A DNA stretch of 64,000 nucleotides from Terriglobia bacterium. GTDB lineage: Bacteria; Acidobacteriota; Terriglobia; Bryobacterales; UBA6623. The position numbers were made by a program, and so were the translations under genes. The notes beneath the pieces are model-generated. The model saw only the letters and a list, made by a program, of their open reading frames with translations, had not been told where the DNA came from and ran no database searches. Location of the stretch: the NCBI GenBank assembly GCA_009838515.1, contig VXRL01000044.1, positions 32,439-96,438 on the forward strand. The letters are read 5' to 3'. Shown here in pieces: positions 46,897 to 56,087 of the stretch (within the stretch, counting starts at the first letter, position 1; every line of letters starts with the position of its first letter).

Positions 46897-47424
46897 TCAA
46901 GACGCCCTAGAGGCGCTCGTTCGCGCCCGCCGGGCACCGCCGGTCCTGCTGGTCTCGATGTGCACCGGCTTGCGAGGCGTCTCGTCGTCGACCCAGCCGA
47001 GCTTGCGCAAGAGGTCCGAGACGCACAGCAGCGTCATCGGCGTCGCCGATTCCACTTGGATGTCGACGATTTCCTGAATCGAGTCCTGCAAGCTGACGTG
47101 GTCGCCGTCCGTCAAGAGATATACGTTCGAGGCGGCAGGCTCGGCCGCGAGCTCGGCGATGCTCCTGTCTTCCTTGAGTTCGTCTACGACCTTGCGGATC
47201 TTCTGAAGAGAGAGCTTCTTGCGGCGCAGCCCCACGATGACTGAGACCAGCAACACTTCGGTCGGGTTGTAGAGGCGGCGACGCCCCTTCTGCATCGGGG
47301 TCACAACCCCCTGCTCGTCCCACCACTGCAGCTGGCGCAGGCTTACTCCGGTCAATCCCGCAACATCCAAGCTGCTATAGATCGGACCTACCCCCGGCCT
47401 TCCGTTAGATCCTAGAGTCATCAC
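46897..47424 (-). CDS. MerR-family transcriptional regulator
   Basis: 175 residues. The N-terminal winged helix-turn-helix is IYSSLDVAGLTGVSLRQLQW, followed by GRRRLYNPTEVLLVSVIVGL (wing and helix 3). A coiled segment (KKLSLQKIRKVVDELKED) links to a C-terminal domain of about 90 residues with no metal-binding Cys cluster, so the inducer is probably not a metal. It converges on der and precedes the thiS-like gene's strand neighbour. Two adjacent ATG codons make the start ambiguous by one residue. Confidence 0.8.
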   Translation of the reverse strand: MMTLGSNGRPGVGPIYSSLDVAGLTGVSLRQLQWWDEQGVVTPMQKGRRRLYNPTEVLLVSVIVGLRRKKLSLQKIRKVVDELKEDRSIAELAAEPAASNVYLLTDGDHVSLQDSIQEIVDIQVESATPMTLLCVSDLLRKLGWVDDETPRKPVHIETSRTGGARRARTSASRAS

Positions 47425-47517
47425 CAGCCCTTTCGCGCCTCCTAGCGAACTGAATCACCGTTTTGCAAAGAATACCAAACCGGCAAGCGACTGCCCGGCG
47501 TTCCGCGGCGAATCACT

Positions 47518-47733
47518 CTAGCCCCCACCGACGAACCGCACGACTTCGATCCGGTCACCGGATCGTAGCATAGTCTCCGCCCAGTGCGGCCTCCGCACGA
47601 TTGCACGGTTGCGCTCAACCGCCACGGCGTCCTCGTCCAGCCCCAGCTCGAGTATCAGATCGCGCACGGAAGCCATTGACGACAACGTGCGGGACTCACC
47701 ATTGAGCGTGATCAACATCGCCATGGGAGACAT
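47518..47733 (-). CDS. ThiS/MoaD-like sulfur-carrier protein
   Basis: 71 residues from ATG 47733. A ubiquitin-like beta-grasp fold is suggested by LITLNGESRTL, SVRDLILELGLDEDAVAVERN and GDRIEVVRFVGGG, ending in the Gly-Gly tail that is adenylated and thiocarboxylated. This pattern (AVERN, then GDRIE) is closest to ThiS of thiazole synthesis. Other thi genes are absent here. The ATG at 47733 is chosen because TATAAT lies exactly six bases upstream; alternatives at 47724 and 47718 would remove five residues at most. Confidence 0.82.
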   Translation of the reverse strand: MSPMAMLITLNGESRTLSSMASVRDLILELGLDEDAVAVERNRAIVRRPHWAETMLRSGDRIEVVRFVGGG

Positions 47734-47739
47734 TGCGAG

Positions 47740-47745
47740 ATTATA
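47740..47745 (-). promoter_or_regulatory. consensus -10 box, probably leaderless thiS-like mRNA
   Basis: On the minus strand a perfect TATAAT is followed by six bases (CTCGCA) and the ATG at 47733. No Shine-Dalgarno sequence is present. This is the clearest example of the six-base spacing seen at four genes. Confidence 0.65.
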
Positions 47746-47849
47746 CCCCACCGAAGCGCTCGCACCAGCTTTTTTTTGATGCGAATTTGTCGTCGCCTCA
47801 GGCGTTCGCCGGCCTGCGGGCAGGCTGGATTGCGGCCGGGGCAAAGCAT

Positions 47850-47855
47850 TACAAT
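47850..47855 (+). promoter_or_regulatory. candidate -10 box for the nqr operon
   Basis: TACAAT (five of six matches) lies in CATTACAATGGGAG, divergent from the thiS-like promoter, and would give an nqr leader of about 200 nt. The -35 region is poor. Confidence 0.45.
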
Positions 47856-47860
47856 GGGAG

Positions 47861-47989
47861 ATGTCGGCAAGCACGGCTCACGCTTCCCGCCTCGCGGCTG
47901 CCGCCATGTTCCCCTACAGTCTCGGAATCAGGTGCTACTCAGCCGTTCTTGCGTGGACGAGGGCACCGGCGACAGGCTTGGGGGGCTAA
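47861..47989 (+). CDS. possible leaderless small protein or leader peptide before nqrA
   Basis: An ATG five bases after the TACAAT box opens a 42-codon frame beginning MSASTAHASRL and ending ATGLGG. The composition (Ala/Ser-rich, with a central FPYSLG) is not strongly protein-like. The remainder of the leader to 48062 holds no other gene that I can support. It may instead be untranslated leader or a structured RNA. Confidence 0.2.
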   Translation: MSASTAHASRLAAAAMFPYSLGIRCYSAVLAWTRAPATGLGG

Positions 47990-48062
47990 TCGGCGGGCGC
48001 GGAACGGGGATGCGGGAGCACTGATAGCGCCGATCGCGGATTCCTTACCGACCGAGGAGTAC

Positions 48063-49436
48063 ATGGGGCTACACAAAGTTCGCAAGGGACTGGACTTGCC
48101 CATTGCAGGGCAGCCTGCGCAGCAGATCGAGCCGGCCGCCGCTCCCTCCCACGTGGGCCTGCTGGCCGACGACTACGTCGGCATGAAACCGACCATGCTG
48201 GTCGCGGTCGGCGACAGCGTCCGGCGCGGACAGGCGCTGTTCGAGGACAAGAAGACTCCAGGCGTCCGCTACACGGCCCCAAGTGGCGGCACGGTTGCCG
48301 CGATCAACCGCGGCGAGCGCCGAGCGCTGCAATCGGTCGTCCTGCAGCTTGATGCAACCGAACTGCAAGGTGGTCACGACTGCGTGGCGTTCGAGTCATA
48401 TACCGGGCGACACCCGTCTGAGCTCACCTCGGAGAAGGCCCGGTCGCTGCTCGTCGAATCCGGCCTTTGGACATCGTTGCGCGCCCGGCCATTCGGACGG
48501 ATTCCCGCCGTGGATGCCAAGCCCCACTCGCTCTTCGTCACGGCCGCAGACACCGATCCACTCGCGGCTGACGTCGACGCGGTCATGGCTGGCAACGAGG
48601 CGCACTTCGCCCGCGGCCTGGAAGCGCTCGCCAAGGTGGCTGCCGGAGCGCCGATCTTCGTGTGCAAGACCAAGGGCAGCTCTGTCGTCGCGCCGGCCGG
48701 CGCCGGCTTCCGCTTGGAGGAGTTCGAAGGCCCACACCCCAGCGGAACGGCCGGCCTGCACATTCACGTGCTGGATCCGGTGGACCGCAACAAGCAGGTC
48801 TGGCACCTCGGATACCAAGATGCGATCGCAATCGGGAAGCTGTTCGAGAACGGCGTCGTGCCGGTCGACCGAGTGATCTCCCTCGCTGGGCCGGCAGTGC
48901 ACCGGCCGCGCTTGCTGCGGACACGCTTGGGGGCGTCGATCCCAAGCCTCACGAACCGCGAGCTGGACGCCGGAGAGACGCGCGCGCTGTCGGGCTCGGC
49001 GCTCTCCGGACGGCGCGCCGAGGGAGAGACCTTCGGATACCTGGGGCGCTACCACACGCAAGTCACCGGCTTGCACGAGGACAGCCGGCGGCGGCTGTTG
49101 GGGTGGCTCGCTCCCGGCACCAGCACCTTCTCGGTCATGCGGCTGTTCCTCGGCTCGTGGATGCCAGGCCGGAAATACTCGTTCACGACCACGACCAACG
49201 GCTCAGTCCGCGCCATGGTCCCGGTCGGCGCCTACGAGAAGATCATGCCCTTGGACATCCTGCCCGCGCCGCTGCTGCGCTCCCTGCTGATGCCGAACCC
49301 GGAGCGGGCCGAGGAGCTCGGCGCACTCGAATTGCTCGAGGAGGACCTGGCGCTGTGCTCGTTCGTCTCGCCCGAGAAGGCCGAATTCGGCAGCCTGCTA
49401 CGGGACATCCTCACCACGCTCGAGAAGGAAGGCTAG
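48063..49436 (+). CDS. nqrA: Na+-translocating NADH:quinone reductase subunit A
   Basis: 457 residues starting MGLHKVRKGLDLPIAGQPAQ after a GAGGAG ribosome site. The RnfC-like barrel-sandwich fold opens KPTMLVAVGDSVRRGQALFEDK and APSGGTVAAINRGERRALQS; the end matches NqrA. It is the peripheral subunit that contacts quinone. The upstream frame is open to 47733 but has shadow composition, so the start at 48063 is firm. It heads an eight-gene operon. Confidence 0.95.
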   Translation: MGLHKVRKGLDLPIAGQPAQQIEPAAAPSHVGLLADDYVGMKPTMLVAVGDSVRRGQALFEDKKTPGVRYTAPSGGTVAAINRGERRALQSVVLQLDATELQGGHDCVAFESYTGRHPSELTSEKARSLLVESGLWTSLRARPFGRIPAVDAKPHSLFVTAADTDPLAADVDAVMAGNEAHFARGLEALAKVAAGAPIFVCKTKGSSVVAPAGAGFRLEEFEGPHPSGTAGLHIHVLDPVDRNKQVWHLGYQDAIAIGKLFENGVVPVDRVISLAGPAVHRPRLLRTRLGASIPSLTNRELDAGETRALSGSALSGRRAEGETFGYLGRYHTQVTGLHEDSRRRLLGWLAPGTSTFSVMRLFLGSWMPGRKYSFTTTTNGSVRAMVPVGAYEKIMPLDILPAPLLRSLLMPNPERAEELGALELLEEDLALCSFVSPEKAEFGSLLRDILTTLEKEG

Positions 49437-49469
49437 CCCGTCGCTCACGCTGACCGCCATCGAACCGAT

Positions 49470-50687
49470 ATGCGCGCGATCCTCGACTCCCTAGAAAAGC
49501 AGTTCCGGCCGGGCGGGCGGCTGGAGCGCATGTACCCGCTGTACGAGGCGATGGACACCTTCCTCTACACACCGGGCCACACGACGCGCGGTGCGGCCCA
49601 TGTGCGGGATGGGATCGATGTCAAGCGCATGATGGTCACGGTCGTCATCGCGCTGCTGCCGTGTGTGGCGATGGCCCTTTACAACACCGGCTATCAGGCC
49701 AATCTCGCGATCTCGCAGGGCGCCCAGCCGCTGGACACCTGGCAGACGGCCGTGCTGACCGCTCTGGGCTTCGGAGGCTTCGACCCGACCGATATTCTCG
49801 GCTGCATCTTGCACGGCGCGCTGTACTACCTGCCCGTGCTGATCGTCACCTTCGCGGTCGGGGGAAACTGCGAGGCCCTCTTCGCGGTGGTGCGCAAGCA
49901 CGATATCAACGAGGGATTCTTGGTCACCGGGATGCTGTTCCCGCTGGTCCTGCCGCCGACCATCCCTCTGTGGCAGGTGGCGCTCGGTATCGCCTTCGGC
50001 GTGATCATCGGCAAGGAGATCTTCGGCGGCACGGGCATGAACATCTTCAACCCCGCGCTGATGTCTCGCGCCTTCCTGTTCTTCGCCTATCCGGCGCAGA
50101 TCTCGGGCGACCAGGTCTGGATCGCCGCCGACACGACGGTCGACGGCAGCAGCGGCGCCACCTGGCTGGCGGAGGCCGCGCTCTCCGGCCCGGAGGCGCT
50201 GGCGGGCGGAAGCGTGAGCTGGATGCAGGCCTTCGTAGGCTTCGTACCCGGCTCGATGGGCGAGACTTCTACGCTGGCCTGCCTCATCGGAGCGCTCGTA
50301 TTGGTGGCCACCGGAATCGGCTCGTGGCGCATCATGGTGTCTGGCGCGGTCGGCTCGTTGCTGATGGTGCAGTTGCTCAACGCCATGAACTCCACCACGA
50401 ATCCGCTGATGAACGTTCCCTTCGAGTGGCACATGGTGCTGGGCGGCTGGGCCTTCGGCTTGGTGTTCATGGCCACTGACCCGGTTTCCTCGGCGCATAC
50501 TAACAAGGGGCGCTACGTCTACGGATTCCTGATCGGGGTGCTCGCGATCTTGATCCGCGTGATCAACCCGGCGTTCCCCGAAGGGATGATGCTGGCGATC
50601 CTGTTCATGAACATGTTCGCCTCGCTCATCGACCACTTCGTGATCCAAGCCAACGTCAAGCGCAGGAGGGCTCGCTATGCGGCATAA
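49470..50687 (+). CDS. nqrB: Na+-NQR subunit B (FMN-bearing membrane subunit)
   Basis: 405 residues, about ten membrane helices. The N-terminus contains TPGHTTRGAAHVRDGIDVKR. The covalent-FMN threonine lies in the motif DGSSGATWLAEA near residue 231, to be loaded by the ApbE encoded downstream. GGTGMNIFNPALMSRAFLFF and GWAFGLVFMATDPVSSAHT are conserved ion-channel segments. It binds riboflavin/FMN and the translocated sodium. It overlaps nqrC by 11 bp. Confidence 0.95.
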   Translation: MRAILDSLEKQFRPGGRLERMYPLYEAMDTFLYTPGHTTRGAAHVRDGIDVKRMMVTVVIALLPCVAMALYNTGYQANLAISQGAQPLDTWQTAVLTALGFGGFDPTDILGCILHGALYYLPVLIVTFAVGGNCEALFAVVRKHDINEGFLVTGMLFPLVLPPTIPLWQVALGIAFGVIIGKEIFGGTGMNIFNPALMSRAFLFFAYPAQISGDQVWIAADTTVDGSSGATWLAEAALSGPEALAGGSVSWMQAFVGFVPGSMGETSTLACLIGALVLVATGIGSWRIMVSGAVGSLLMVQLLNAMNSTTNPLMNVPFEWHMVLGGWAFGLVFMATDPVSSAHTNKGRYVYGFLIGVLAILIRVINPAFPEGMMLAILFMNMFASLIDHFVIQANVKRRRARYAA

Positions 50688-51450
50688 CGCGCTCTACACG
50701 ATCCTATTCTCGGGAGCGGTCTGCGTCGCCTGCGCCGTATTGGTCTCGTCGGCCGCGGTCTCGCTGAAGGAGAACCAGCTGCGCAACGCAGCGCTCGACA
50801 AGCAGCGCAACGTGCTCTTCGCGACGGGCCTCGCCCAAACCGGCGAGAACTTGGACGCGAGCGAAGTCCAGCGCCGCTTCGAGGGCATCCGCTCAGTCGT
50901 GATCGACCTACGGACCGGCGAGCGCACGGACATCGACCCGACCGGCTTCGACCAAGCCAAGGCGGCCAAGGATCCTGCGACCAGCCGGGAAGCGCCGGAG
51001 AACCGGGCCTCGGTAAAACGGCTGCCGAACCACGCCTTGGTCTACGAAATCATGGACGGGGAGCGGCCGTCGATGGCGGTCGTGCCCATCGAGGGCTACG
51101 GCCTGTGGTCCACCCTGTACGGCTTCCTCGCGGTCGGACAGGACGGAAACACCATCCAGGGAATCACGTACTACCAGCACGGCGAAACACCTGGGCTTGG
51201 CGGCGAGGTGGACAATCCCAAGTGGAAATCGCTCTGGCCGGGCCGCAAGATCTACGGCTCGGCCGGCGACCCGGCGATCCGGGTGATCAAGGGCGCGGCT
51301 GGCTCACCTGCCGACGCGCCGCACGCGGTCGACGGTCTCACCGGGGCGACGATCACCAGCAACGGCGTGACGTCGATGCTGGAGTTCTGGCTCGGCGATT
51401 CCGGGTTCAAGAACTATCTCAAGCAATACCAAGAGGGGCAAGCCCTATGA
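50677..51450 (+). CDS. nqrC: Na+-NQR subunit C (periplasmic FMN subunit)
   Basis: 257 residues: one N-terminal membrane helix ([23 protein letters not shown] region) and a periplasmic FMN-binding domain. Conserved features are [18 protein letters not shown] and the flavinylation site [13 protein letters not shown] near 225, where Thr receives FMN from ApbE. The start overlaps nqrB by 11 bp and the stop overlaps nqrD as ATGA, showing translational coupling. Confidence 0.95.
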   Translation: MRHNALYTILFSGAVCVACAVLVSSAAVSLKENQLRNAALDKQRNVLFATGLAQTGENLDASEVQRRFEGIRSVVIDLRTGERTDIDPTGFDQAKAAKDPATSREAPENRASVKRLPNHALVYEIMDGERPSMAVVPIEGYGLWSTLYGFLAVGQDGNTIQGITYYQHGETPGLGGEVDNPKWKSLWPGRKIYGSAGDPAIRVIKGAAGSPADAPHAVDGLTGATITSNGVTSMLEFWLGDSGFKNYLKQYQEGQAL

Positions 51451-52073
51451 CAGCAGCCAGCACCAAGACCCTGCTAGACCCGCTGTTCGAGAGCAATCCG
51501 ATCGCCCTGCAGGTGCTCGGCATCTGCTCGGCGCTGGCGGTCACCACCAAGCTCGAGACCGCGCTGGTGATGTGCGTCGCCGTGATCAGCGTGCTGGCAC
51601 TGTCGAACGTGTCGATCAGCCTCTTGCGCAACTTCATCCCGGGCAACGTGCGCATCATCGTGCAGTTGACCATCATCGCCTCGCTGGTGATCATGACCGA
51701 CCAGGTGCTGAAGGCCTACATCTACGAGATCAGCAAGCAGTTGTCGGTGTTCGTCGGCCTGATCATCACCAACTGCATCATCATGGGCCGCGCCGAAGCC
51801 TATGCCATGCAGAACGGTCCCCTGGACAGCCTGCTGGACGGCATCGGTAACGGCCTCGGCTACAGCGCCATCTTGATGGCGACAGCCTTCTTGCGAGAAC
51901 TGCTGGCCCAGGGCACCGTCTTCGGGGCGGTGGTGCTGCCCAAGGTGCACGATGGCGGCTGGTACAACCCCAACGGGCTGCTAGGCATATCGGCTGGCGC
52001 GTTCTTCATCATCGGCCTGTTCATCTGGGCACTGCGCAGTTGGAAGACCGACCAGGTCGAACCGGAGGGCTAG
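51447..52073 (+). CDS. nqrD: Na+-NQR subunit D
   Basis: 208 residues, six membrane helices. Conserved segments are [39 protein letters not shown] and [19 protein letters not shown]; the Cys in TNCII is a ligand of the intramembrane 2Fe-2S centre shared with NqrE, and NqrM is needed to assemble it. The start is fixed by the ATGA overlap with nqrC; nqrE follows after 4 bp. Confidence 0.95.
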   Translation: MTAASTKTLLDPLFESNPIALQVLGICSALAVTTKLETALVMCVAVISVLALSNVSISLLRNFIPGNVRIIVQLTIIASLVIMTDQVLKAYIYEISKQLSVFVGLIITNCIIMGRAEAYAMQNGPLDSLLDGIGNGLGYSAILMATAFLRELLAQGTVFGAVVLPKVHDGGWYNPNGLLGISAGAFFIIGLFIWALRSWKTDQVEPEG

Positions 52074-52077
52074 GATC

Positions 52078-52692
52078 GTGGAGCAGTACCTGAACCTCGC
52101 TATCAAGGCTATCTTTGTCGAGAACCTCGCCCTGGCCTTCTTCCTAGGCATGTGCTCTTTCCTGGCCTGCTCGAAGAGGGTCAACACAGCGCTCGGCCTG
52201 GGCGCGGCGGTGATCTTCGTACAGACGGTCACCGTGCCGATCAACAACTTGATCTACAACCGCCTGCTCAGTGACGGGGCGATGGCGTGGATCTCCCCCG
52301 CGCTAGCCGAATACGACCTGTCGTTCCTCGGATTCCTGTGCTATATCGGCACGATCGCGGCCATGGTGCAGATCGTGGAAATGACGCTGGACCGCTACGT
52401 GCCGGCCCTGTACGCCGCGCTGGGCGTGTTCTTGCCGCTGATCGCGGTCAACTGCGCGATCCTGGGCGGCTCGCTGCTGATGGTGGAGCGCACCTACACG
52501 TTCGGCGAGAGCGTCGTCTTCGGCTTCGGCTCGGGGATCGGCTGGGCGCTGGCGATCATCGCGCTGGCCTCGATCCGCGAGCGCCTGCAGTACAGCAACA
52601 TACCGCTGGGACTGCGCGGGCTGGGCATGACGTTCGTCCTATCGGGCCTGATGGCAATCGGCTTCATGGCCTTCGGAGGAATCCAACTCTAA
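52078..52692 (+). CDS. nqrE: Na+-NQR subunit E
   Basis: 204 residues, six membrane helices in inverted-repeat topology with NqrD. It starts at GTG ([20 protein letters not shown]). The centre [13 protein letters not shown] and the second half [18 protein letters not shown] carry the Cys that completes the intramembrane iron site. Spacing to nqrD is 4 bp and to nqrF 30 bp. Confidence 0.95.
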   Translation: MEQYLNLAIKAIFVENLALAFFLGMCSFLACSKRVNTALGLGAAVIFVQTVTVPINNLIYNRLLSDGAMAWISPALAEYDLSFLGFLCYIGTIAAMVQIVEMTLDRYVPALYAALGVFLPLIAVNCAILGGSLLMVERTYTFGESVVFGFGSGIGWALAIIALASIRERLQYSNIPLGLRGLGMTFVLSGLMAIGFMAFGGIQL

Positions 52693-52722
52693 GCGGCCAA
52701 TCGGGAAGTTCACGGAGCCAAG

Positions 52723-53952
52723 ATGATCACTGTCCTGCTCGGCGTCGCCATGTTCACGGGCGTCATTCTGTCGCTCGTCGCCTTGCTCATGGTGGCCAAG
52801 AACCGCCTAGTCTCCAGCGGCGCTGTCTCGATCGCGATTAACGGGGATCCGGCCAACTCCCTGACCGTGCAGTCCGGGGGCACGCTGCTGAACACGTTGG
52901 CTGAGAACAAGATCTTCATCGCGTCCGCCTGCGGCGGAAAGGGCAGTTGCGGCGTGTGCACCGTGACGGTCTGTGACGGCGGCGGTGCCATGCTGCCCAC
53001 CGAGGCCAGCCACATTACCCGCGGCCAAGCCCGCGAGGGGCTCCGCCTGTCCTGCCAGGTCAAGGTCAAGAATGACATGGAAATCCGGGTGCCCGACGAG
53101 GTGTTCTCGGTCAGGCGCTGGAATTGCAAGGTGCGGTCCAACGACAACGTAGCGACCTTCATCAAGGAACTGGTATTGGAACTGCCGCCCGGAGAATCGG
53201 TGCCGTTCCGGGCCGGCGGCTACATCCAGATCAGCTGTCCGCCGCACACGGTGAACTACGAGGACTTCGAGGTAGCTGAGGAGTACCGCCCGGACTGGGA
53301 CAAGTTCAACCTGTGGCGCTATATATCGACGGTCGCCGAGCCAGTCGAGCGGGCCTACTCGATGGCGAACTACCCCGAGGAGCTCGGCATCATCATGCTC
53401 AACGTACGCGTGGCCTCTCCCCCGCCCCGCGCCCCGGAGGGCACGCCGCCGGGCAAGATGTCGTCGTACATCTTCAACCTCAAGCCCGGGGACGATGTCG
53501 AGATCGCCGGCCCTTTCGGGGAGTTCTTCGCCAAGGACACCAAGGCCGAGATGGTGTTCATCGGCGGCGGCGCCGGCATGGCTCCCATGCGGTCGCACAT
53601 CTTCGACCAGTTCCGCCGCATCGCCACTGAGCGCAAGGTCACGTTCTGGTACGGGGCCCGCAGCCTGCGCGAAGCCTTCTACCTAGAGGATTTCGACATG
53701 ATCGAGCGCGAGAACCCCAACTTCAAGTGGCACCTCGCGCTGTCGGATCCGCTCGAGGAAGACAGCTGGACCGGCTACACGGGCTTCATCCACCAAGTGC
53801 TGCTCGACAACTATCTCAAGGACCACCCGGCGCCCGAAGACTGCGAGTACTACATCTGCGGGCCGCCGCCGATGATGACGGCGTGCTTCAACATGCTCGA
53901 CAGCCTCGGCGTGGAGCCCGAGAACATCATGTTCGACGACTTCGGTGGCTGA
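52723..53952 (+). CDS. nqrF: Na+-NQR subunit F (NADH dehydrogenase, 2Fe-2S/FAD)
   Basis: 409 residues. An N-terminal membrane anchor ([20 protein letters not shown]) is followed by a ferredoxin domain with cysteines in [13 protein letters not shown] and LSCQVKV (residues 65-110), an FAD domain with [11 protein letters not shown] (about 210), and the NADH domain with [16 protein letters not shown] and the terminal [14 protein letters not shown]. It accepts electrons from NADH and passes them to the FMN subunits. The last codons overlap the apbE start. Confidence 0.96.
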   Translation: MITVLLGVAMFTGVILSLVALLMVAKNRLVSSGAVSIAINGDPANSLTVQSGGTLLNTLAENKIFIASACGGKGSCGVCTVTVCDGGGAMLPTEASHITRGQAREGLRLSCQVKVKNDMEIRVPDEVFSVRRWNCKVRSNDNVATFIKELVLELPPGESVPFRAGGYIQISCPPHTVNYEDFEVAEEYRPDWDKFNLWRYISTVAEPVERAYSMANYPEELGIIMLNVRVASPPPRAPEGTPPGKMSSYIFNLKPGDDVEIAGPFGEFFAKDTKAEMVFIGGGAGMAPMRSHIFDQFRRIATERKVTFWYGARSLREAFYLEDFDMIERENPNFKWHLALSDPLEEDSWTGYTGFIHQVLLDNYLKDHPAPEDCEYYICGPPPMMTACFNMLDSLGVEPENIMFDDFGG

Positions 53953-55006
53953 TTTCGGCACGGGCCGCTGCAGGGCGCTCTTGGCTCATCGCGCCGCGAT
54001 CCTAAGCGTCGCGCTCGCGGCGATGTGCGCCTGCGCCACCAGAGAGCCGTCCCCGCAGGCGCTGGAACTGTCCGGGGCCACCATGGGCACCTCGTACCGG
54101 GTCACGCTGCCAGGGGCTCCACGGGACGGCGGAGCGATCGGCGCAGCCGTTCGCCGGGCGCTCGACCGAGTCGATGCCCTCATGTCGACCTACCGGGCCG
54201 ACTCGGAGGTGTCCCGCCTCAACCGGCACGAGTCCTCCGAGCCGCTGTCCATCTCTGCGGAGACGCACGCCGTGCTCGCGGCGGCGCAAGAAGTCAGCTC
54301 CGCTACGGGAGGCGCGTTTGACGTCACGGTCGGGCCCTTGGTCGACGCGTGGGGTTTCGGCCCGTCGGAAACCTCCGAGCCGCCATCCGCGGAGAATGTC
54401 CGCGGGCTCATGGAGCGGACAGGCTGGCAGAAGCTGATTCTAGACGCGCAAGGACCCGCTGTCGGCAAGACGGCCCCGCAACTGCGGATCGATCTGTCGG
54501 CGATCGCCAAGGGCTACGCGGTGGATCTGGTCGCTGAGGCGCTGGAAGGCCTGGGCTACCGCCACTACTTGGTCGAAGTGGGCGGGGAAGTCCGGGCGGC
54601 CGGCAGGCGGCACGATGGCAGCCCTTGGCGCATCGGCGTAGAACGCCCGGATAGCACGGGCAGGAGCGTCCACCGCATCCTGCATCTGAGCGACACCGCA
54701 GTCGCCACTTCCGGCAATTACCGCAACTTCCGGGAAGCGGACGGCCGGCGCTTCGGCCACGTCCTCGATCCCCGCACAGGGCAGCCGAGCGCGAACCGAG
54801 TCGTCTCGGCAACGGTGCTCGATCCCAGCGCCATGCGCGCCGACGCGCTTGCGACGGCACTGCTGGTGCTCGGCGAGAGCGAGGGCATGGCGCTGGCCGA
54901 GCGCGAGGATCTGGCCGTCTTGCTGCTCGTCGAAGGTGACGACGAATCGCTGCGCGAGTTCAAATCCCCCAAGTTCCGTGCGAAGATGGAAGACGAGTCG
55001 CCATGA
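53945..55006 (+). CDS. apbE: FAD:protein FMN transferase
   Basis: 353 residues from GTG 53945, overlapping nqrF. A signal peptide with cysteines ([13 protein letters not shown]) suggests a lipoprotein. Catalytic features are [33 protein letters not shown] (near 185), [22 protein letters not shown] (near 255) and [12 protein letters not shown]. It transfers FMN from FAD to the Thr of NqrB and NqrC. Presence in the operon means the complex can be matured from this locus. Confidence 0.93.
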   Translation: MADFGTGRCRALLAHRAAILSVALAAMCACATREPSPQALELSGATMGTSYRVTLPGAPRDGGAIGAAVRRALDRVDALMSTYRADSEVSRLNRHESSEPLSISAETHAVLAAAQEVSSATGGAFDVTVGPLVDAWGFGPSETSEPPSAENVRGLMERTGWQKLILDAQGPAVGKTAPQLRIDLSAIAKGYAVDLVAEALEGLGYRHYLVEVGGEVRAAGRRHDGSPWRIGVERPDSTGRSVHRILHLSDTAVATSGNYRNFREADGRRFGHVLDPRTGQPSANRVVSATVLDPSAMRADALATALLVLGESEGMALAEREDLAVLLLVEGDDESLREFKSPKFRAKMEDESP

Positions 55007-55239
55007 GCGTAGTGTTGCTTGCGATTGGCTTTTTCGGAATCGCGATGGCCATCATGGCTATCGGGCTCCTTTCCAAGAATCGCTGCCTGCGCGGCTCCTG
55101 CGGCGGACCGGACGTGCTGGACGCCCAGGGCGAGTCCTTGCGCTGCGGCGCGTGCCCGCGCCGCGATGAGGAGGCGGCCGCGTCCGGCGATCAGACCACG
55201 CTGCCGCCCGTCACGAGCACGACCGAACCGGTCACGTAG
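55003..55239 (+). CDS. nqrM: Na+-NQR maturation protein NqrM
   Basis: 78 residues: one membrane helix (VLLAIGFFGIAMAIMAIGLL) then a short domain with four cysteines, SKNRCLRGSCGGPD and LRCGACPRRDE. This is the NqrM (DUF539) layout; NqrM delivers iron to the NqrD/NqrE centre. The start overlaps apbE (ATGA). The last 49 bp overlap the 3' end of the convergent SDR gene, so the Thr/Pro-rich tail after the cysteines may be poorly constrained. Confidence 0.9.
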   Translation: MSVVLLAIGFFGIAMAIMAIGLLSKNRCLRGSCGGPDVLDAQGESLRCGACPRRDEEAAASGDQTTLPPVTSTTEPVT

Positions 55240-56009
55240 TCCGACAGCGGCGAGGCGAGGAAGAGCACGGGGCCGGCGGCATCTTCCGGCGTGCCGTGGC
55301 GGTGCAAAGGAATGTGCGGAATGGCCGCGTCGCGCTGGCGTTGGGGGATGCCGAGGGCGATCCCAGTCGAGGTCTTGTCGCCTCTCTCCTTCGCTTGCGT
55401 TAGGCGCGATTCGATGAAGCCATAGGCGACGGCGTTGCAGCAGACATTGAAGCGACCCCATTCCTTGGCGATGGTCTTGGTCATGCCGACGATGCCCATC
55501 TTGCCAGCCGCGTAGTTGATCTGGCCGGCATTTCCAGCCACGCCCGTGGTCGAGCTGACATTCACGATCTTGCGGCACGGCGGGCGACGGCCTGCCTCGA
55601 TGTCGGCCTTGGCGGACTCGCGCAGGAAAGGAGCGGCGGCGCGGACGATGCGGAACGGGGCCCTGAGGTGGACATCCAGCATGGCGTCGAACTGATCGTC
55701 GCTCATCTTGTGGATCACGCCGTCCCAGGTGTAGCCAGCGTTGTTGACGATGATGTCAAGCGAGCCGAAGGTGTCGAGGGCGGTCTTGACGAGCCTGTCG
55801 GGTATCTCTCCGTCTGTGACACTGCCCACGCAGACGGCGGCGGACCCGCCGCTATCCCGGATTTCGGCGAGGGTCTCCTCGGCAGGTTCCGGATCCAGAT
55901 CGTTGACGACCACGTTCGCGCCGTGTTCAGAAAGAAGCTTGGCCACGGCCTTGCCAATGCTGCGTCCCGATCCGGTAACGATAGCGGTCTTTCCGGCAAG
56001 CAATTGCAT
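55191..56009 (-). CDS. short-chain dehydrogenase/reductase (FabG-like)
   Basis: 272 residues of Rossmann fold. The cofactor motif TGSGRSIGKAVAK fits TGxxxGxG, followed by NNAG (NNAGYTWDGVIHKM), the catalytic Ser in VNVSSTTG and Tyr/Lys in NYAAGKMGIVGM (near 165). VVNDLDPEP after the second strand suggests NAD rather than NADP. It reduces a keto group or oxidises an alcohol on an unidentified substrate. It appears monocistronic, with TATGAT nine bases before ATG, and converges on nqrM. Confidence 0.88.
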   Translation of the reverse strand: MQLLAGKTAIVTGSGRSIGKAVAKLLSEHGANVVVNDLDPEPAEETLAEIRDSGGSAAVCVGSVTDGEIPDRLVKTALDTFGSLDIIVNNAGYTWDGVIHKMSDDQFDAMLDVHLRAPFRIVRAAAPFLRESAKADIEAGRRPPCRKIVNVSSTTGVAGNAGQINYAAGKMGIVGMTKTIAKEWGRFNVCCNAVAYGFIESRLTQAKERGDKTSTGIALGIPQRQRDAAIPHIPLHRHGTPEDAAGPVLFLASPLSDYVTGSVVLVTGGSVV

Positions 56010-56018
56010 GATCTAGCC

Positions 56019-56024
56019 ATCATA
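56019..56024 (-). promoter_or_regulatory. -10 box for the SDR gene
   Basis: TATGAT on the minus strand, nine bases before the ATG at 56009, would leave a leader of only about two or three bases. It is related to, but longer than, the six-base spacing seen elsewhere. Confidence 0.45.
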
Positions 56025-56087
56025 GAACGAATGCGGCGAACGACCGACCGACGCACCGGAGCCCGTCCGATCAGCCGGCTGCGCGGC

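Noticed and set aside
47733..48062. N-terminal extension of nqrA to 47733
   Set aside because: The residues are Arg/Ala-rich without homology to NqrA, and a good ribosome site precedes the family start at 48063.
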